From the NCBI GenBank assembly GCA_965240325.2, contig OZ251224.1, positions 2,108,001 through 2,172,000 on the forward strand: a DNA stretch of 64,000 bases. The letters are read 5' to 3'. Every line of letters starts with the position of its first letter. Position 1 is the stretch's first letter. Origin of the DNA: Rebecca billardiae RCC1528. Its lineage: Eukaryota > Haptophyta. Positions 43,928-55,436 of the stretch are shown one piece after another. A program made the position numbers and the translations under genes. The notes below the pieces were generated by a model. That model was given only the letters and a program-made list of their open reading frames with translations. It made no database searches and was not told the DNA's origin.

Positions 43928-46895
43928 CGGCGATGGTCTCGTGCGCCTCGCGCGAGAGCGCGCCGAGGGACATCGCGCCGGAGCAGAAGGTCTTCATGAT
44001 CTCCTCCACCGGCTCGACCTCCTCCAGCGGGATCGGCGAGCGGTCCGACTTGACCTCGAGCAGGTCGCGCAGCGAGGTCGGCGGCTTGTTCTTGACGGAC
44101 TCGGCAAAGAGCGCGTACTTGTCGTATGCGTCGCCCTTGGACGCGGCCTCGAGCGCGGAGTGGAGCATCTTGGTGAGCGGCGGCGAGTTGTGGTGGTGCT
44201 CGCGCCCGTTGTAGTACTTGACGAACCCGTAGTTCTCCAGCTTGGTCGGCGCCGAGTCCTCGCCGAACGCCTTGCGGTGGAACATGCGGCACTCCTCCTC
44301 AATCTCTGCGAGTGAGAGACCGCCGAGCCGCGACGGCGTGCCGCGCAGCGCGAGCTGGATGACCTCGTCCGAGACGCCGATGGCCTCGAAGATCTGCGCG
44401 CCGTGGTACGAGGAGAGGAGCGAGATGCCGATCTTCGAGAGGATCTTGAGCAGCCCCGCCTCGAGCGCGGCGCGGTAGTTCGCCAGCGCCGCGTCGACCG
44501 AGTCGGCGCCGCGGAGCGCGCCGGACGAGCGCGCCTGCACCGTCTTGGGCGAGTGCCACCAGTTAATCACCGACTCGTACGCGAGGTACGGGTGGACGGC
44601 GGAGGCGCCGTAGCCGACGAGGCACGCGACGTGGTGCGTGGACCACGCCTGCGCCGTCTGCACCACGAGCGACGCGCGCGTGCGCAGCGCCTTCGCGAGC
44701 AGGTGGTGGTGCACCGTGCCGGTTGCGAGCAGCGGCGGGATGAAGAGATCAGACTTGGTCGCGGCCGGGCCGGGCGAGCGCGCGCCGAGCGCGTCGGGCT
44801 TGTCGGTGAGGATGACGAGCTGCGCGCCGGCGTTGACCGCGTCGACGGCCTCGGCGCACACCCGCTCGAGCGCGCCCTGCAGCCCGCCCTCGTCCGCCAC
44901 CGCGTACACCGTCGAGATGCGCGCGATCTTGAGGCCGGTCGCCGCCATCTCGTCAAGCTCTGCAAAGTTGATCACCGGAGAGTCGAGCGTGAGCTGCGAG
45001 AGCCCGGCGGCGGAGGGGGCGTGCGCGTCCTCGTCGGCGAGGACGTTGCGCTTCGAGCCGAGCGTCATCTTGAGGCTCATCACCAGCCCCTCGCGGATCG
45101 GGTCGATCGGCGGGTTCGTCACCTGCGCGAAGCGCTGCTTGAGATAGTCGTAGAGCATATGCGGCTTGTCCGACATGCACGCGAGCGGCGCGTCGTCGCC
45201 CATGCAGAACGTGGTCTCCTTGGCGGTGGAGGCCATGTCGGCGATGCCCATCCCGACGTCCTCGAGCGACCAGCCGAACGCCGTCCACGCGAGCAGCAGC
45301 TCCTCCTCGCTCATCGCCGACTCGCCGACGAACGGCCTCTGCGCGACGACGGACGTCGTCTTGTGCAGCATGGAGGCATAGTCGGCGCGCTTGGCGACCA
45401 TCGGCTTCACCTCGTAGTTGTGGAAGAACTCGCCGGTGGAGAGCTTGAGCGCGATCATCTGGCCGGGGCCGAGGCGGCCCTTCTCGATGATGCTCGACTC
45501 GGGCACCGGCACCGCGCCCGTCTCCGACATCATGCACACCAGCCCGTCGTTGGTGCGCAGGAAGCGCGCGGGCCGCAGCCCGTTGCGGTCGAGCGTCGAG
45601 CCAATCCACTTGCCGTCCGAGAAGACGAGGAGGGCGGGGCCGTCCCACGACTCCTGGAAGAGCGCGTGGTACTTGTAGAAGTCGGAGACGCCCTCCCACC
45701 GCGGCTCGTCCAGCTCCGCGTTCGACTCGTACGCCTCGGGCACGAGCACCATCAGCGCCTCTGGCAGGTCACGCGCCGGCTGGCGCGCAAGCAGCTCGGC
45801 CGCGCCGTCGAGGTTGGCAGAGTCGGAGCGCGCGCGGTCGACGAGCGGCGAGCGGAGCGCCTCGTCCTCGTTGCCCTCCTTGAGCGCGCGCTCGCGCGCG
45901 CGCATCCAGTTCAGGTTGCCCAGCAGCGTGTTGATCTCGCCGTTGTGCCCGAGCACGCGCATCGGCTGCGCGAGCGACCAGCGCGGCAGCGTGTTGGTCG
46001 AGAAGCGCCGGTGGTACACCGCAAACGAAGACTCGTACGCCGGGTTCTGCAGGTCGAGGTAGAAGCGGTCGAGGACGGCGGAGCGCACCATGCCCTTGTA
46101 CACGACGGTGCGCGCCGAGCACGACGCGATGTACGGCTCGCCCAAGAACGCCTGCTCCTTCGCCGCCGTGCGCACGCGCGCCTCCGCGCGCCGCCGCACT
46201 TCGTACAGCTTGTCGTCGAGAGCAGAGACGCCGAGCTCGGTCGGCGCGCCGATGATGATCTGCTCGATGCGCGGCACGTTGGCGGCGGCCATCGGCGCGA
46301 GCACCTCGTTCGCCACCGGCACCTCGCGCCAGCCCGCCACGCCCAGCCCCTGGTCGCGCACCGTCGCCTCGATCAGCTCGCGCGACGTCGCCGCCTCCTT
46401 CTCGTCCTGCGGCAGAAAGATCATCCCGAGCCCGCGCGGCTCGCCGGCGGAGGCGTCGAGCTGCGCGCCCGCGAGCACGACGTTCCACGGGATCGCGGTC
46501 ATCAGACCCGCCCCGTCGCCCGAGTCGCCGTCCGCCGAGCAGCCGCCGCGGTGCTCCATGCACGAGAGCGCGGTGAGCGCGTACTCGACGATGCGCCGGC
46601 TCGACTCGCCCTTCTCCGACGCGAGGAAGCCGACGCCACACGCGTCGCGCTCCTCGGTGAGCGCGTGGAGGGGCTGGCTGTGCCACTCGGCGTCCTCGTA
46701 CAGGTCGACCGACGGCCGGCCCGCGCGCGAGGCGACCGCCGTCACGTGCGCGCGCGCCGGCGCGAACGCACCACGCGGTGCGCGCGCGGCGCGCGCGCGC
46801 CCCGCGGCCGGTTTCGGCTGGGCGACGCGGAACGCGGCGGCGTGGGCGACGAGTGCGACGAGCACAAGCACCCCGGAGGCGACCTGACGCGGCAT
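41560..46895 (-). CDS. Plastid glutamate synthase, ferredoxin-type (Fd-GOGAT)
   Basis: Four exons: 46895-42431, 42282-42142, 41978-41806 and 41646-41560. Three introns of 148-163 bp (GTACG/GTGCG...CAG) join in phase to 1621 aa. The N-terminus is a bipartite plastid presequence: signal peptide to ...AHAAA|F, then an Arg/Ala-rich transit region. The glutaminase nucleophile is Cys86 (DACGVGF), exposed after propeptide removal. The FMN synthase domain includes [12 protein letters not shown] and the 3Fe-4S ligands [12 protein letters not shown] (C-x5-C-x4-C, about residue 1237). The beta-helix GXGXG-type end reads [30 protein letters not shown] and YFYDPED, and the last exon gives VVPPAEAD. It converts 2-oxoglutarate and glutamine to two glutamates in the plastid. 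Length without an NADH small-subunit fusion favours the ferredoxin form. Confidence 0.93.
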
Positions 46896-47219
46896 GGCGT
46901 GCGCTCCGGTAGACCGCGCCGTCCGGTGGGTAATGACCGGCAGCCTGCTGGGACGGCGGTGCTTCGACGCCCCTTCACGACTTCACGTGCCTCAGCGCCA
47001 CGCAGACCATCGCGCACGCCGATTCGCCGGAGTGTTCGGCGAGGGCTGAGCTTTGGGGGAGCCCGTGCGCGAAAAGTCCGGCGCAGGTCTGCACGCCGAA
47101 CGGGGCGCGGAACGGCGAGAGCACGCGGCCCGAACTCTGAATTTCAGAATTTGCGCTCGTAGTCCGGGTGTTCACGCCCGGCCCCGGACTGCGCAGGCGT
47201 TTAAAGCCGTACGGTACGG
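46896..47219. promoter_or_regulatory. Shared divergent promoter region of GOGAT and IQ-protein genes
   Basis: Only 324 bp separate the two start codons, so both promoters must lie or overlap here. It contains an AT-richer patch (47130-47220, including GAATTTCAGAATTTGC and GTTTAAAGCC) in otherwise GC-rich DNA. No specific element can be assigned. Confidence 0.5.
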
Positions 47220-49889
47220 ATGGCGGCTGTGGTGAGCAGCGGCAGCGGGAGTGCCTTCCAACCGGCCGACCGACGAGCCATGCAGCCAGGTCCCGGCCGC
47301 ATCGGCGCTGCCGGCGGGCCTTCGGGTGGCGTCAATCAGCGCGTCATCGCCGCGCGGCGCATCCAGTCCCAACATCGCGGGCGCAAGACGCGGTATGCCC
47401 CGCGCGCGCGCGCGCGCGCGTGCGCACACCGCAGCCAACGCGATGGCAGCCGAACGTGCGACGGCAGCTCGCCCGCGGGCAGTGGGCGGGGCCAATGCCC
47501 CCGTGCCCTGCGCCGCGCTCATTACGCCGGCGTCCTCGCCCTGTGCATCCCCCCCGCGCCGCACCACCCGCCCTCCCCTCCTCTCCCGCGCCCGCAGCAA
47601 GGACCTCACTCGGCTCAGGGGCCTTCACTCTGAGCTGCTCGGGCTGTATGCCATGCAGATTCAGGCCGTGGTCCGGGGCAAGCTCGCGCGGGACCAGGTG
47701 CACGGGCGGCCGCGCCGCTCCACGCGCCGCCAGCCCAAGCCGCGGCCCGCCGCGCTCGAGCCGCCGAGCGCGCGCGCGTCGCGACTCGCCACGCCAGAGG
47801 CTTCGCCGGCGGTGCGCGCGCGCGGCGGCGCGGCGTCAGCGCGGCCGTCGGCGCAGCCGTCGCTCCGGGCGTCGGCGCAGCCCTCGCCGAAGGCGTCAGC
47901 GCAGCCGTCGCTCAAGCCCTCCCTCCAGCCCTCGCCGCAGCCCTCGCCCCAGCGCTCGGACGCGCGCTCGGACGCCCTCCCGCCCGTCCCCTCTGCAAAC
48001 AGCGCCGCCACGGCCATCCAGGCAGGCTTTCGTGCGCGCACGGCGCGAGCCGAGTCGGCGCGGCGGCGCGAGGTGGCGGCGGCGCGGCGCGAGGAGGAGC
48101 GGCAGCGGCGCGAGCTCGAGCGGCAGCAGCGCGAGGCCGCGGCCGCCGTCGAGATCCAGCGCCACTCGCGCGCGACGAGCAGCCGGCGCCAAGCCGAGCG
48201 CGCGCGCGGCGCGCGCGCGCGCGAGCGCGAGCGCGAGCGCGCGGCGGCGCAGATTCAGACGCGGCAGCGCGGCCGGCGCGCGCGCGCGCACGTGCGCACG
48301 CGGCGCGAGCAGCGCGCCGAGGCGGAGCGGCGCGAGCGCGAGTCGAGCGCCGCCGCGGCGATCCAGAGCCGCGTGCGCGGCAGGCAGACTCGGCGGCGCG
48401 CGAGCTCGCAGCCGGGCGCGCGCCGCGCCGCGGCCGCCCGGCACCGCTCGCCTGTCGCGGAGCGCGTGAGGCGCGAGGCAGCGGTCCGAGCGGCGCTTGA
48501 CGCGCGCGCGCGCGCGCTGCGCGACGACGTGGACGCGCCTGCGGACGGCGGGGCGTGGCTTGCCCGCGAGGACGACGCCGCCGCCGAGCCCCTCGCCGGC
48601 GCGGCCGACTCCATCTACGTGCCCCCCCTGGCAATGCGCCACCCTCACCTGTACTCGGCGCACGCGCGGCGCGCAAGCGCGGCCGGCGGCGGCGCGCGCA
48701 CGCTGAGCGGCGCGCACCCGCTGCCGCCGCGCTCCGCGGGGGACGGCGGCGCGCTGGGCGGTGCGGGCTGGGCCCCGGCCGAGCCGCCGGACACGGCGGA
48801 CTCCGCGCCGCCCGCCTATCGCTCCCGCGCTGACCTGCTGCTCAGCACCTGCCCCTCACTCGGAGCGCCGACCGACACGCGCTCGAGCGTGGTTGGCGGT
48901 GCGCGCCCGCTCAGCGGCGGCAGCGGCGTGGGCGGCGCGGGCGCGCGGCCGGACTCGATCGGCGTCTCCTCGTGCGGCGGCGGCGGCGGCGGGGGCATCG
49001 ACGAGCTGGGCGCCACGGGCAGCAGCTGGACGACCGCGACGCCGCACCCCGCTGCATACGGCACGAGCGCCGGCCTCGGCACCACCGGCAGAAGCGCCGA
49101 CGGTGCCGGTCGGCCGCCGGAGCCGCCGCGCGCCGCTGAGGCCGCCGCCGCGCAGCGCGGGAGCGCCGGGGCGGGCTCGCTGCACGCCGTGGTCGCGCTG
49201 CAGCGCGCGCAGGCCGAGATCCTCGGCGCGCTGCCCGCGCGCGACGCCATCCGCCTCGAGCACCTCCAGCGGCGCAAGGACGACGCCATGCTCAGGTAGG
49301 ATTGGGCTGGGCGGTTCGATCGAGCGCCCGCGCCGCGCCGGCGCGCGCGCCGCGCTGCGCTGCTCTGCGCGCGCCGCGCCACGGCTGAGCGCGCCGCGCG
49401 CGCGCCACCCGCCCGCCCGTCGGCCCGCGCCCGCCCGCTCGCTCGGCGCGCGCCGCTCGCAGCTACCTCCGCGAGCGCGTCTCCTTCGACTCCGCGCGCG
49501 AGCTGCTCGGCATGGCAGACGCAGACCCGGACCCGTATGCGCGGCACGTGCACCAGGCGTCGCACGCGCGCGCCGAGCTCGCGCTGCTCGGGGCGCACGT
49601 GGAGGCGGCGCGCCGGCAGTACGCGAGCGCGCTCGAGCAGCTGTCCATCGAGGCGGCGATCGCCCTGCCGCCCTCTGAGCTCCAGCGGCTGCACGATCTG
49701 AACGCGGAGCTCGAGCGCGCGCTGCGCGTCGGGCTTGCGGCGCAGGAGGCCAGTCGGCCGAGCCGCCAGGGTGAGGGTAGCGGCGCAGACGCCGCCGCGG
49801 GTATGCTGGGTCGGCATGCGGCGCCCGTGCTGGCCGGCGACGCGGCGGCAGCCTCGTCGGACGAGAGCGCCGTGTGCTCGCTGCAGTGA
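47220..49889 (+). CDS. IQ-motif protein, calmodulin-binding (six IQ motifs)
   Basis: Exons 47220-47392, 47598-49295 and 49463-49889 (introns 205 and 167 bp; donors GTATG and GTAGG) join in phase to 765 aa. IQ motifs appear as RRIQSQHRGRKTR (exon 1, split from its continuation by intron 1), QIQAVVRGKLAR, AIQAGFRARTA, EIQRHSRATSSRR, QIQTRQRGRRARA and AIQSRVRGRQTRRR, with highly charged Arg/Glu helices between the last four (about residues 245-370). The rest is Ser/Pro/Gly-rich, including imperfect QPS repeats at about 190-215. A helical C-terminus (HVHQASHARAELALLGAHVEAARRQY...) is supplied by exon 3. Likely a cytoskeletal or flagellar calmodulin-binding scaffold; no enzymatic domain. It is transcribed divergently from GOGAT. 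Confidence 0.75.
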
Positions 49890-50349
49890 TCAACAAGCTT
49901 CGTCGCCGCCTCCGGGCTTTGGACGATGCTTCGAAATCAAGGCGCGTGGCACCTGACGGCCTGACGCTTGCCGCTGCCGGCCGCGTCGGTACGCAGCGTC
50001 GTGTCGCCAACGACACGCCCCGAACGGCGAACGGGAATCGACGACGCATGTTACCACTACCAGACGGGAATCGTGGTATCGCATATGCATACGGGGCTCA
50101 CAGTCTCGGTCAGCGGAAGATTTCTCATTTTCACACTGAAATTAAGTGAAATTCAATATTATTTCATTCGTCATCGTGCGCACTCGGCAGCACTGCTGCA
50201 TGATCGATCTATACTAAATTACGTCATACGGTCCTACTGAGCTGTGGCGACCGGTCGTCGTCAATCCATCCGCCTGTTGCAGCCACAAAGTTGGCCGCAG
50301 ATGTCGGTGTCGGTGACCCAATGATATGATCCGCCGACAAATTGTTGGC
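49890..50349. other. Convergent intergenic region
   Basis: AT-rich 3' flanks of two convergent genes (IQ protein and VOC protein). No gene or notable repeat seen. Confidence 0.5.
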
Positions 50350-50928
50350 TCACTTTGTTGCCGCATCTGTCGCCTCGACGGTCGGGTCCACGTTGTTATA
50401 CCTCGCAAAGAGGTTCTGTGGGTGCGCCATCGCCTTGAACTCCAGATTGTTGCCCGACGGGTCTTTGAAGAACATGGTGTACTGCTCGCCGGGCTGTCCC
50501 TCGAAGCGCAGGCATGGCTCGATGATGAATCGCACGCCAGCTGCGCGCACGCGATCGGCGAGCGCCCGCCACTGATCCTTCGTCAACGCTAGGCCGAAGT
50601 GCGGCACGGGCACCTCGTCGCCGTCGACGGGGTTGTAGTAGTCGACGCAGCGGTACTCATCGCCCACCCAATGAGCCACGATCTGGTGCCCGTGCAGCGC
50701 AAAGTCGATCCATCGCGTCGAGGATCGCCCTTCCTCGCAGCCGAGCACGCCGCCATAAAAGTCGCGCGCAGCGTCGAGCGAGTGGACCGGGAAGGCGTGG
50801 TGGAAAGGGCTGCCCGGCGCGGGACCAGCGTCGCACTCAAACGCGACCGTTGACGCGCGACGGAGCGCCAGTCCGCGCGTGGCCAGCGGCAAGCACCGCG
50901 TCAAGCCCCGGGTGGCGAAGAGCGCCAT
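50350..50928 (-). CDS. VOC-superfamily (glyoxalase/dioxygenase-like) protein, probably organelle-targeted
   Basis: Single exon, 192 aa. The first ~30 residues (MALFATRGLTRCLPLATRGLALRRAST) are Arg/Leu-rich without acids, a typical mitochondrial-type presequence. Then comes one vicinal-oxygen-chelate module pair: FHHAFPVHSLDAARDFYGGVLGC (N-terminal beta-alpha-beta), WIDFALHGHQIVAH, PHFGLALTKDQWRALADRVRAAGVRFI and the closing YTMFFKDPSGNNLEFKAMA. The His of FHH, the His of PHFG and the Glu of NNLEFK are the likely metal ligands. Bacterial relatives are annotated as glyoxalases or dioxygenases of unknown substrate. Start codons of this gene and the low-complexity gene to the right lie within about 0.2 kb. 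Confidence 0.85.
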   Translation of the reverse strand: MALFATRGLTRCLPLATRGLALRRASTVAFECDAGPAPGSPFHHAFPVHSLDAARDFYGGVLGCEEGRSSTRWIDFALHGHQIVAHWVGDEYRCVDYYNPVDGDEVPVPHFGLALTKDQWRALADRVRAAGVRFIIEPCLRFEGQPGEQYTMFFKDPSGNNLEFKAMAHPQNLFARYNNVDPTVEATDAATK

Positions 50929-51134
50929 CGCTGAGAATGAGAGAATCTAGCCTTCCGCGCGAGCGCCGTGTCCGGCTTTGGCGCCGGACTCGCACAGCTG
51001 ACGGGCACAGCAAGCAGCTTTCAAGCAGCTGCCACCTGCACGAGCAGGCTGCTTGGCAGGCACTTGGACTTGGCAGCGGCTGGCCAGCGGCCGTGCACCT
51101 GGCCGGCCCCGAGCGGCGGGTGGACCGCGCGAGC

Positions 51135-53565
51135 ATGGCGCTCAACTCGATGCAGGTATGAAGCGTGTGACCCGCCGAGCCCGCGCCGTCGAGCCCGATG
51201 CCCGCCGACTCTCACGCGCGCGCGCGGGTCTCCCGCACCCGTCCTCGTCATCAGCGCCATGTGCACAGGGCGCTCAGCAGCTGGCAGCTCACTGAGGGCA
51301 CGACGAGCGTCTCGCAGCGCGTGCTCCCCGACGTGCTCATATTAGAGCTCACGCGCCAGCTGCCCACCACCCTGCACGAGGTGCGCATGCCTTCGCCGCG
51401 ACCACGATTTGCGCATGCGCACCGCCGCCCTCATCCGTGCCACCTGCGTGTGCGGCCGCGCGCGCGCGCAGGTGGAGGCGATCTGTGCGCACATCCCGTC
51501 GCCGGTGGCGCCAGCCTTGTTGTTACGTGTCGTGACGGACGCCATCGGGGAGGCCTCGCGCATGGCCTCGACCGCGCACCAGCCCGTCGCGCCGCCGCTG
51601 CAGCCGCACATGCACATGCGGCAGCCACAGCCGCTGCACTCTCAGCCGCAGCCGCAGCCGCAGCCGCACTCTCAGCCGCAGCCGCAGCCGCCGCGCTTCG
51701 GCCCGATTGAAGGCGCCGCTCGCGCCGGCGGGAAGAGCGCAGCAGCCACGCACGACACGCTCTCGCCCTTCTACGTGCCGCCGCCCTCGCCCTCGCCCTC
51801 GCCTGTGCTCGCGCAGGAAGCGCTGTACAGCGCGGCCGGCTGGCTCAGCGACGAGCCGCGCGGAGCGGGGGGCGGGTGTGGCGCGCAGCCGATGCAGGGC
51901 GGCGGCGGTGTGATGAGTGCGTCGGGCGCCGGCGCCGAGCCCACGAGCGAGAGCGGCTCCGCGCTCGGCTCGCTCACCGTCTCGCCCACGCCGCTCTCGT
52001 CCGACGACGATGGCGAGGCCTGCGGCGGCGGCGGCGGCGAGCGCGGGGCCGGCAGCGATGACGACGCGAAGGACGAGCTGGTCTCGCTCCGCATGGCCGC
52101 GCTCGTGTCGCACTCCATCGGTCTGGAGCCCGTCACCGCTCTCTCGCCCTCTCGGCTGCCCATCGATCCGACGAGCGCCACGCACCGCGGCGGCGGCGGC
52201 GGCGGCGGCCTTGGGCAGGCGGCAGCGGATTCAGACGCGCGCGAAGCTGGTGAGGGGCCCGCGAGCCGATCAGCGAGCGTGCCGTGCTCGCTCGCCGAGA
52301 TCTACCGGCTGTCCAACCTGAACAAGCGGCGCAACAAGCAGCGCAAACGGCTCAAGTCGCTCCTGTCCTCAGCGACAGCCGACGAGTCGGAGGGGGGCGG
52401 CGGTGCCGAGGGTGCGCCCGAAGCAGACTCGGGCGCGGAGGAGGAGGCAGGCGGTGAGTTGTTCGGGGAGCGCGCTGGCGGTCCGGGCGCGGAGGGCGGC
52501 TCGGCCGAAGCCGGCGACGAGCGGGGCGGCGGCGCGGCGCGGCGCGCGGCAGGCCGCGTCGCGCCCGGCGCGGCAAGCGGCGCGCCTCCGCCCGAGCTCG
52601 AGGACCCGATGTGCTTCATGCAACGGATCGGGTGGCTTGCGCAGCAGCAGCAGCAGCAGCAGCAGCATGGCGGCGCGGGTGGGTTGGACGCGCTGGCGGG
52701 GGTGGGCATGGGGCCCACGACGGGCGGCACGGCCTTCGGCGAGCTCGGTGGCGCAGCGAGCGGGGCGGAGGGCGGAGGTCCGCCCGGTGCCGCTGCTGCC
52801 GGCATTGGCGCACGCGAGCGGGGCGCGCCACAGCCGCAGATGCCTGCCGCGGCCGCGGCGACGGCGGTGGGCGGCGGCGCAGCAGCAGCCGCAGCAGGAG
52901 GCAGCGCATCTGGCGCCAGCGGCGGGCCGGGCGGTCTGGGCGGGTCGAGCTCGTCGCAGCGCAGCCGCGGCAAGCATCGCAGCTCGAAGCGCGCAGCACC
53001 ACACACGCCCGGCGCCGGCGGCAGTGGGGCCGGCGGTGGCGGCCAGCCTGTCGGCAGGGCAGTCGGTGCGGGCGGCAGCGCCGGCGCCTACGGCGTGTCG
53101 ACACTGAACGGGGCATCGACGCTCAGCGCTGGTGGCGGCGGGGGGGGCGGCCCGCCGGCCCGCAGCCAGCCGCCCCGCAGCAGCCAGCAGCACATGGGCA
53201 TGGCGCCGCCCATGCCCGGCCAGGCAGGCGGCGCGGTCGGTGCAGCGCCTGGAATGGTGCCGGCTACTGCCTGGGGGGCCGCGCCACTCGCGTGCGGCGC
53301 GGCCGCGATGGGCGTGCCGCCCGCGCAGTCGGGGAGCAGCTGCATGGGCAGCGGCACGGGCTCGCACCCGCCATCACGGCGGCGCAAGCCCGCCTCGCAG
53401 CCGACGTCGGGCGTCGCGCCCCCACGCTCGCAGTCCCAGCACGCCAGCGGGCTCGCTGGTCCGCCACACGGCCCGCCGTTGCGCGCCGCCGGCGGACCAA
53501 GCCAATGGCCGCTGCCTGGAGCCGGCGTGGCATCGCATGCGCAGCAGAACAACCAGCAGCGCTGA
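51135..53565 (+). CDS. Low-complexity protein of unknown function, spliced
   Basis: Exon 3 (51472-53565) is firm. Upstream, a CAG acceptor/GTGCG donor pair defines a 31-codon exon (51288-51380, LTEGTTSVSQRVLPDVLILELTRQLPTTLHE), and a GTATGA donor at 51156 ends exon 1, all in phase 0. The nearest ATG is 51135 (735 aa in total). The frame also stays open to an ATG at 50937, only 9 bp from the divergent VOC start, so the true start is unresolved. The ordered part is the N-terminal ~60 residues, helical and hydrophobic. Then come QP repeats, Ser/Asp-rich segments, a conserved-looking basic helix SLAEIYRLSNLNKRRNKQRK, Gly/Ala tracts and a Q8 run near residue 420. It could be a transcriptional or RNA-binding regulator; no domain is recognised. 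Confidence 0.5.
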
Positions 53566-54689
53566 CAATACAGAGTACAGTTACTCATCACGCGGGCGGT
53601 TTAATTAATCGAATTTAGCGGTTTTTTTTTCAAACAGTGGCCACGTCACGGCGAGGGCTCCGCGGCTGACCGCGCACCCGGCTGGCCGGCTGCCGCCGGG
53701 GCCCGCGGGCGCTCGGCCGGGCCGGGGCCCGCAGTGTGAGTGCGGCGGCGCCGAGTGGCACTCCCGACGCGGCCCCGGGGCGGCTGCCACGCGGCCCGCC
53801 CACCACGCACGCGTCCTTGCTGCGCGAGAAGGCATGCCAGCTGCGGTCATTCGACTTGTGCCGCCCGGGGTAAACCGTGGGTCAACTAGCCAAAGTGCAC
53901 GAGCCGCGAGCGGACCGGGAGGTCCCCGCGTGATGATGCGCGATGGCACCATCCGTAGGCCACCCGCATCCGGCGGCAGCCGGGATCGAGATATGGAATC
54001 CGGAGCAGGTCTGCACTCTACTAAAGCGCGACTCGCTCGCTCGGGCGTCTGGGACCGCCAGATTTCAGACTTTTGGCCCCGCTAAGTACCAGATCGAAAT
54101 CTGCCGCGCTCCGGACTGTCTGTGTCCGGACTGTGGTTGGGCGCGACGAACGCAAAGCGATGGCGGGCGAGTGCCTCGACGCCCCGCGCGCTCAACCTTT
54201 GGGTGATGGTGTGCTCGCGACGTCGGCGTTGTCGGGGCGGTCGAGCCGGCGGGCGCAGGGAGGCCGTCAAAGTCGACGAGCGTTCGCTCGCGCGACGCGG
54301 CCGCGGGCGTTCGGATGGTCCGGCCAGCACTCGTCCCAGCGCTGCGGCGTGTCGTCGTCCCGGTCGGCGTCGGCAGCGGCCGGCCCGCCGCAGAGCACGG
54401 CCAGCTCGGCAGGGACATGCACTGCTCCATGATCGTCCAGCTGGCATCAAACCGTCTCGCTGCACATCGGCTGATGTTCGCCTCGGATGCGGGCCGCGCG
54501 CCGCCGTCGTGCTCGCCCTTCGGCTGCCGGCAAGACAGGGACGATGGCAGCTCAGCATGAGATGACGTGATGACGCCGCAGCTCGAGCACGTGCAGGGCG
54601 CGCGGGTGGCTTGCCAACCGAGTGCTATGACCGGCGTTGGCCTTGCTGCCAGCTGCATTATCTATGACAACGCGCCAACCTCGAGCGCA
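53566..54689. other. Intergenic region, no supported gene
   Basis: Starts AT-rich with a T8 run at 53624, then GC-rich with overlapping compositional frames in both orientations. No family recognised on either strand. Confidence 0.45.
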
Positions 54690-55150
54690 TGGTCGCGCGG
54701 GGCCGAACAACACTTTGCAGCACTCTTCCAAGCCGCCTCACAGCCGGTCAATGCCGAGCCGCTGCTACCGGCGGCCCGCGACACGACTGCCAGGCGAGCA
54801 GGGCTCCGAGGTGTCCTTGACCTTGACCTTGTCAGTCACAGTGCGGTGGTCGGCCCGCATGATCCTTTGCCCGAAGGTCCTGGCGCCCCAACCCGGGACG
54901 AGTGGGGCCGAATTCAACACTTTTCGCAGCACTCTTCCGCGGCTGCGCGCCTCCGAGCCGTCCCGGCCACGCAGCGCCCGGCACGACCGCCGGGACTGAG
55001 ACAGGTCGAGTGATGACCGTCAGACTTGACAGACTTGACTGCCACGGGCGGGGCTCCGAGCCTTGTCCCTGTCAATGCGGTGGTGCCCGCATGATCCTTT
55101 GCCCGATGGTCCGGCCGCGCCCGCCCGGGACGAGCGGGGCCGAACAACCT
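54690..55150 (+). repeat. Degenerate ~235-bp tandem duplication
   Basis: GGGCTCCGAGG... TGTC...CAGTGCGGTGG..CCCGCATGATCCTTTGCCCGA.GGTCC...CCCGGGACGAG.GGGGCCGAA occurs at 54807-54915 and again at 55050-55145. The leading CGGGGCCGAACAACACTTT block (54690) matches the block that follows each unit. Non-coding. Confidence 0.6.
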
Positions 55151-55436
55151 AGTATCCTGCTAATAATACGTGTGCCTTCCCGCGAAACGAGTACCGTACT
55201 GCTGCACCACATTTGTACATTGACGCTGAAGTCATGACCGAAATACTAAAGCACATATGGATCCGCCGTCATCATCATCCGTCGTCATCGGCCGTCACCC
55301 GGTCATCGTCGAATCAAATTGCTTGGACGGAGGTACTGCACGAGCGGCGGTACCCGCGCGCGCGTCATCCGCGTCTCGTCATCAAGCTCCGCCCTCGGCC
55401 CTCTCCCCGACCCCCCGACCCGCACGCACCACCGCG

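Noticed and set aside
44403-47162. 919-codon plus-strand frame opposite glutamate synthase
   Set aside because: Antisense shadow of a strongly conserved gene; low-complexity Arg/Val/Ala.
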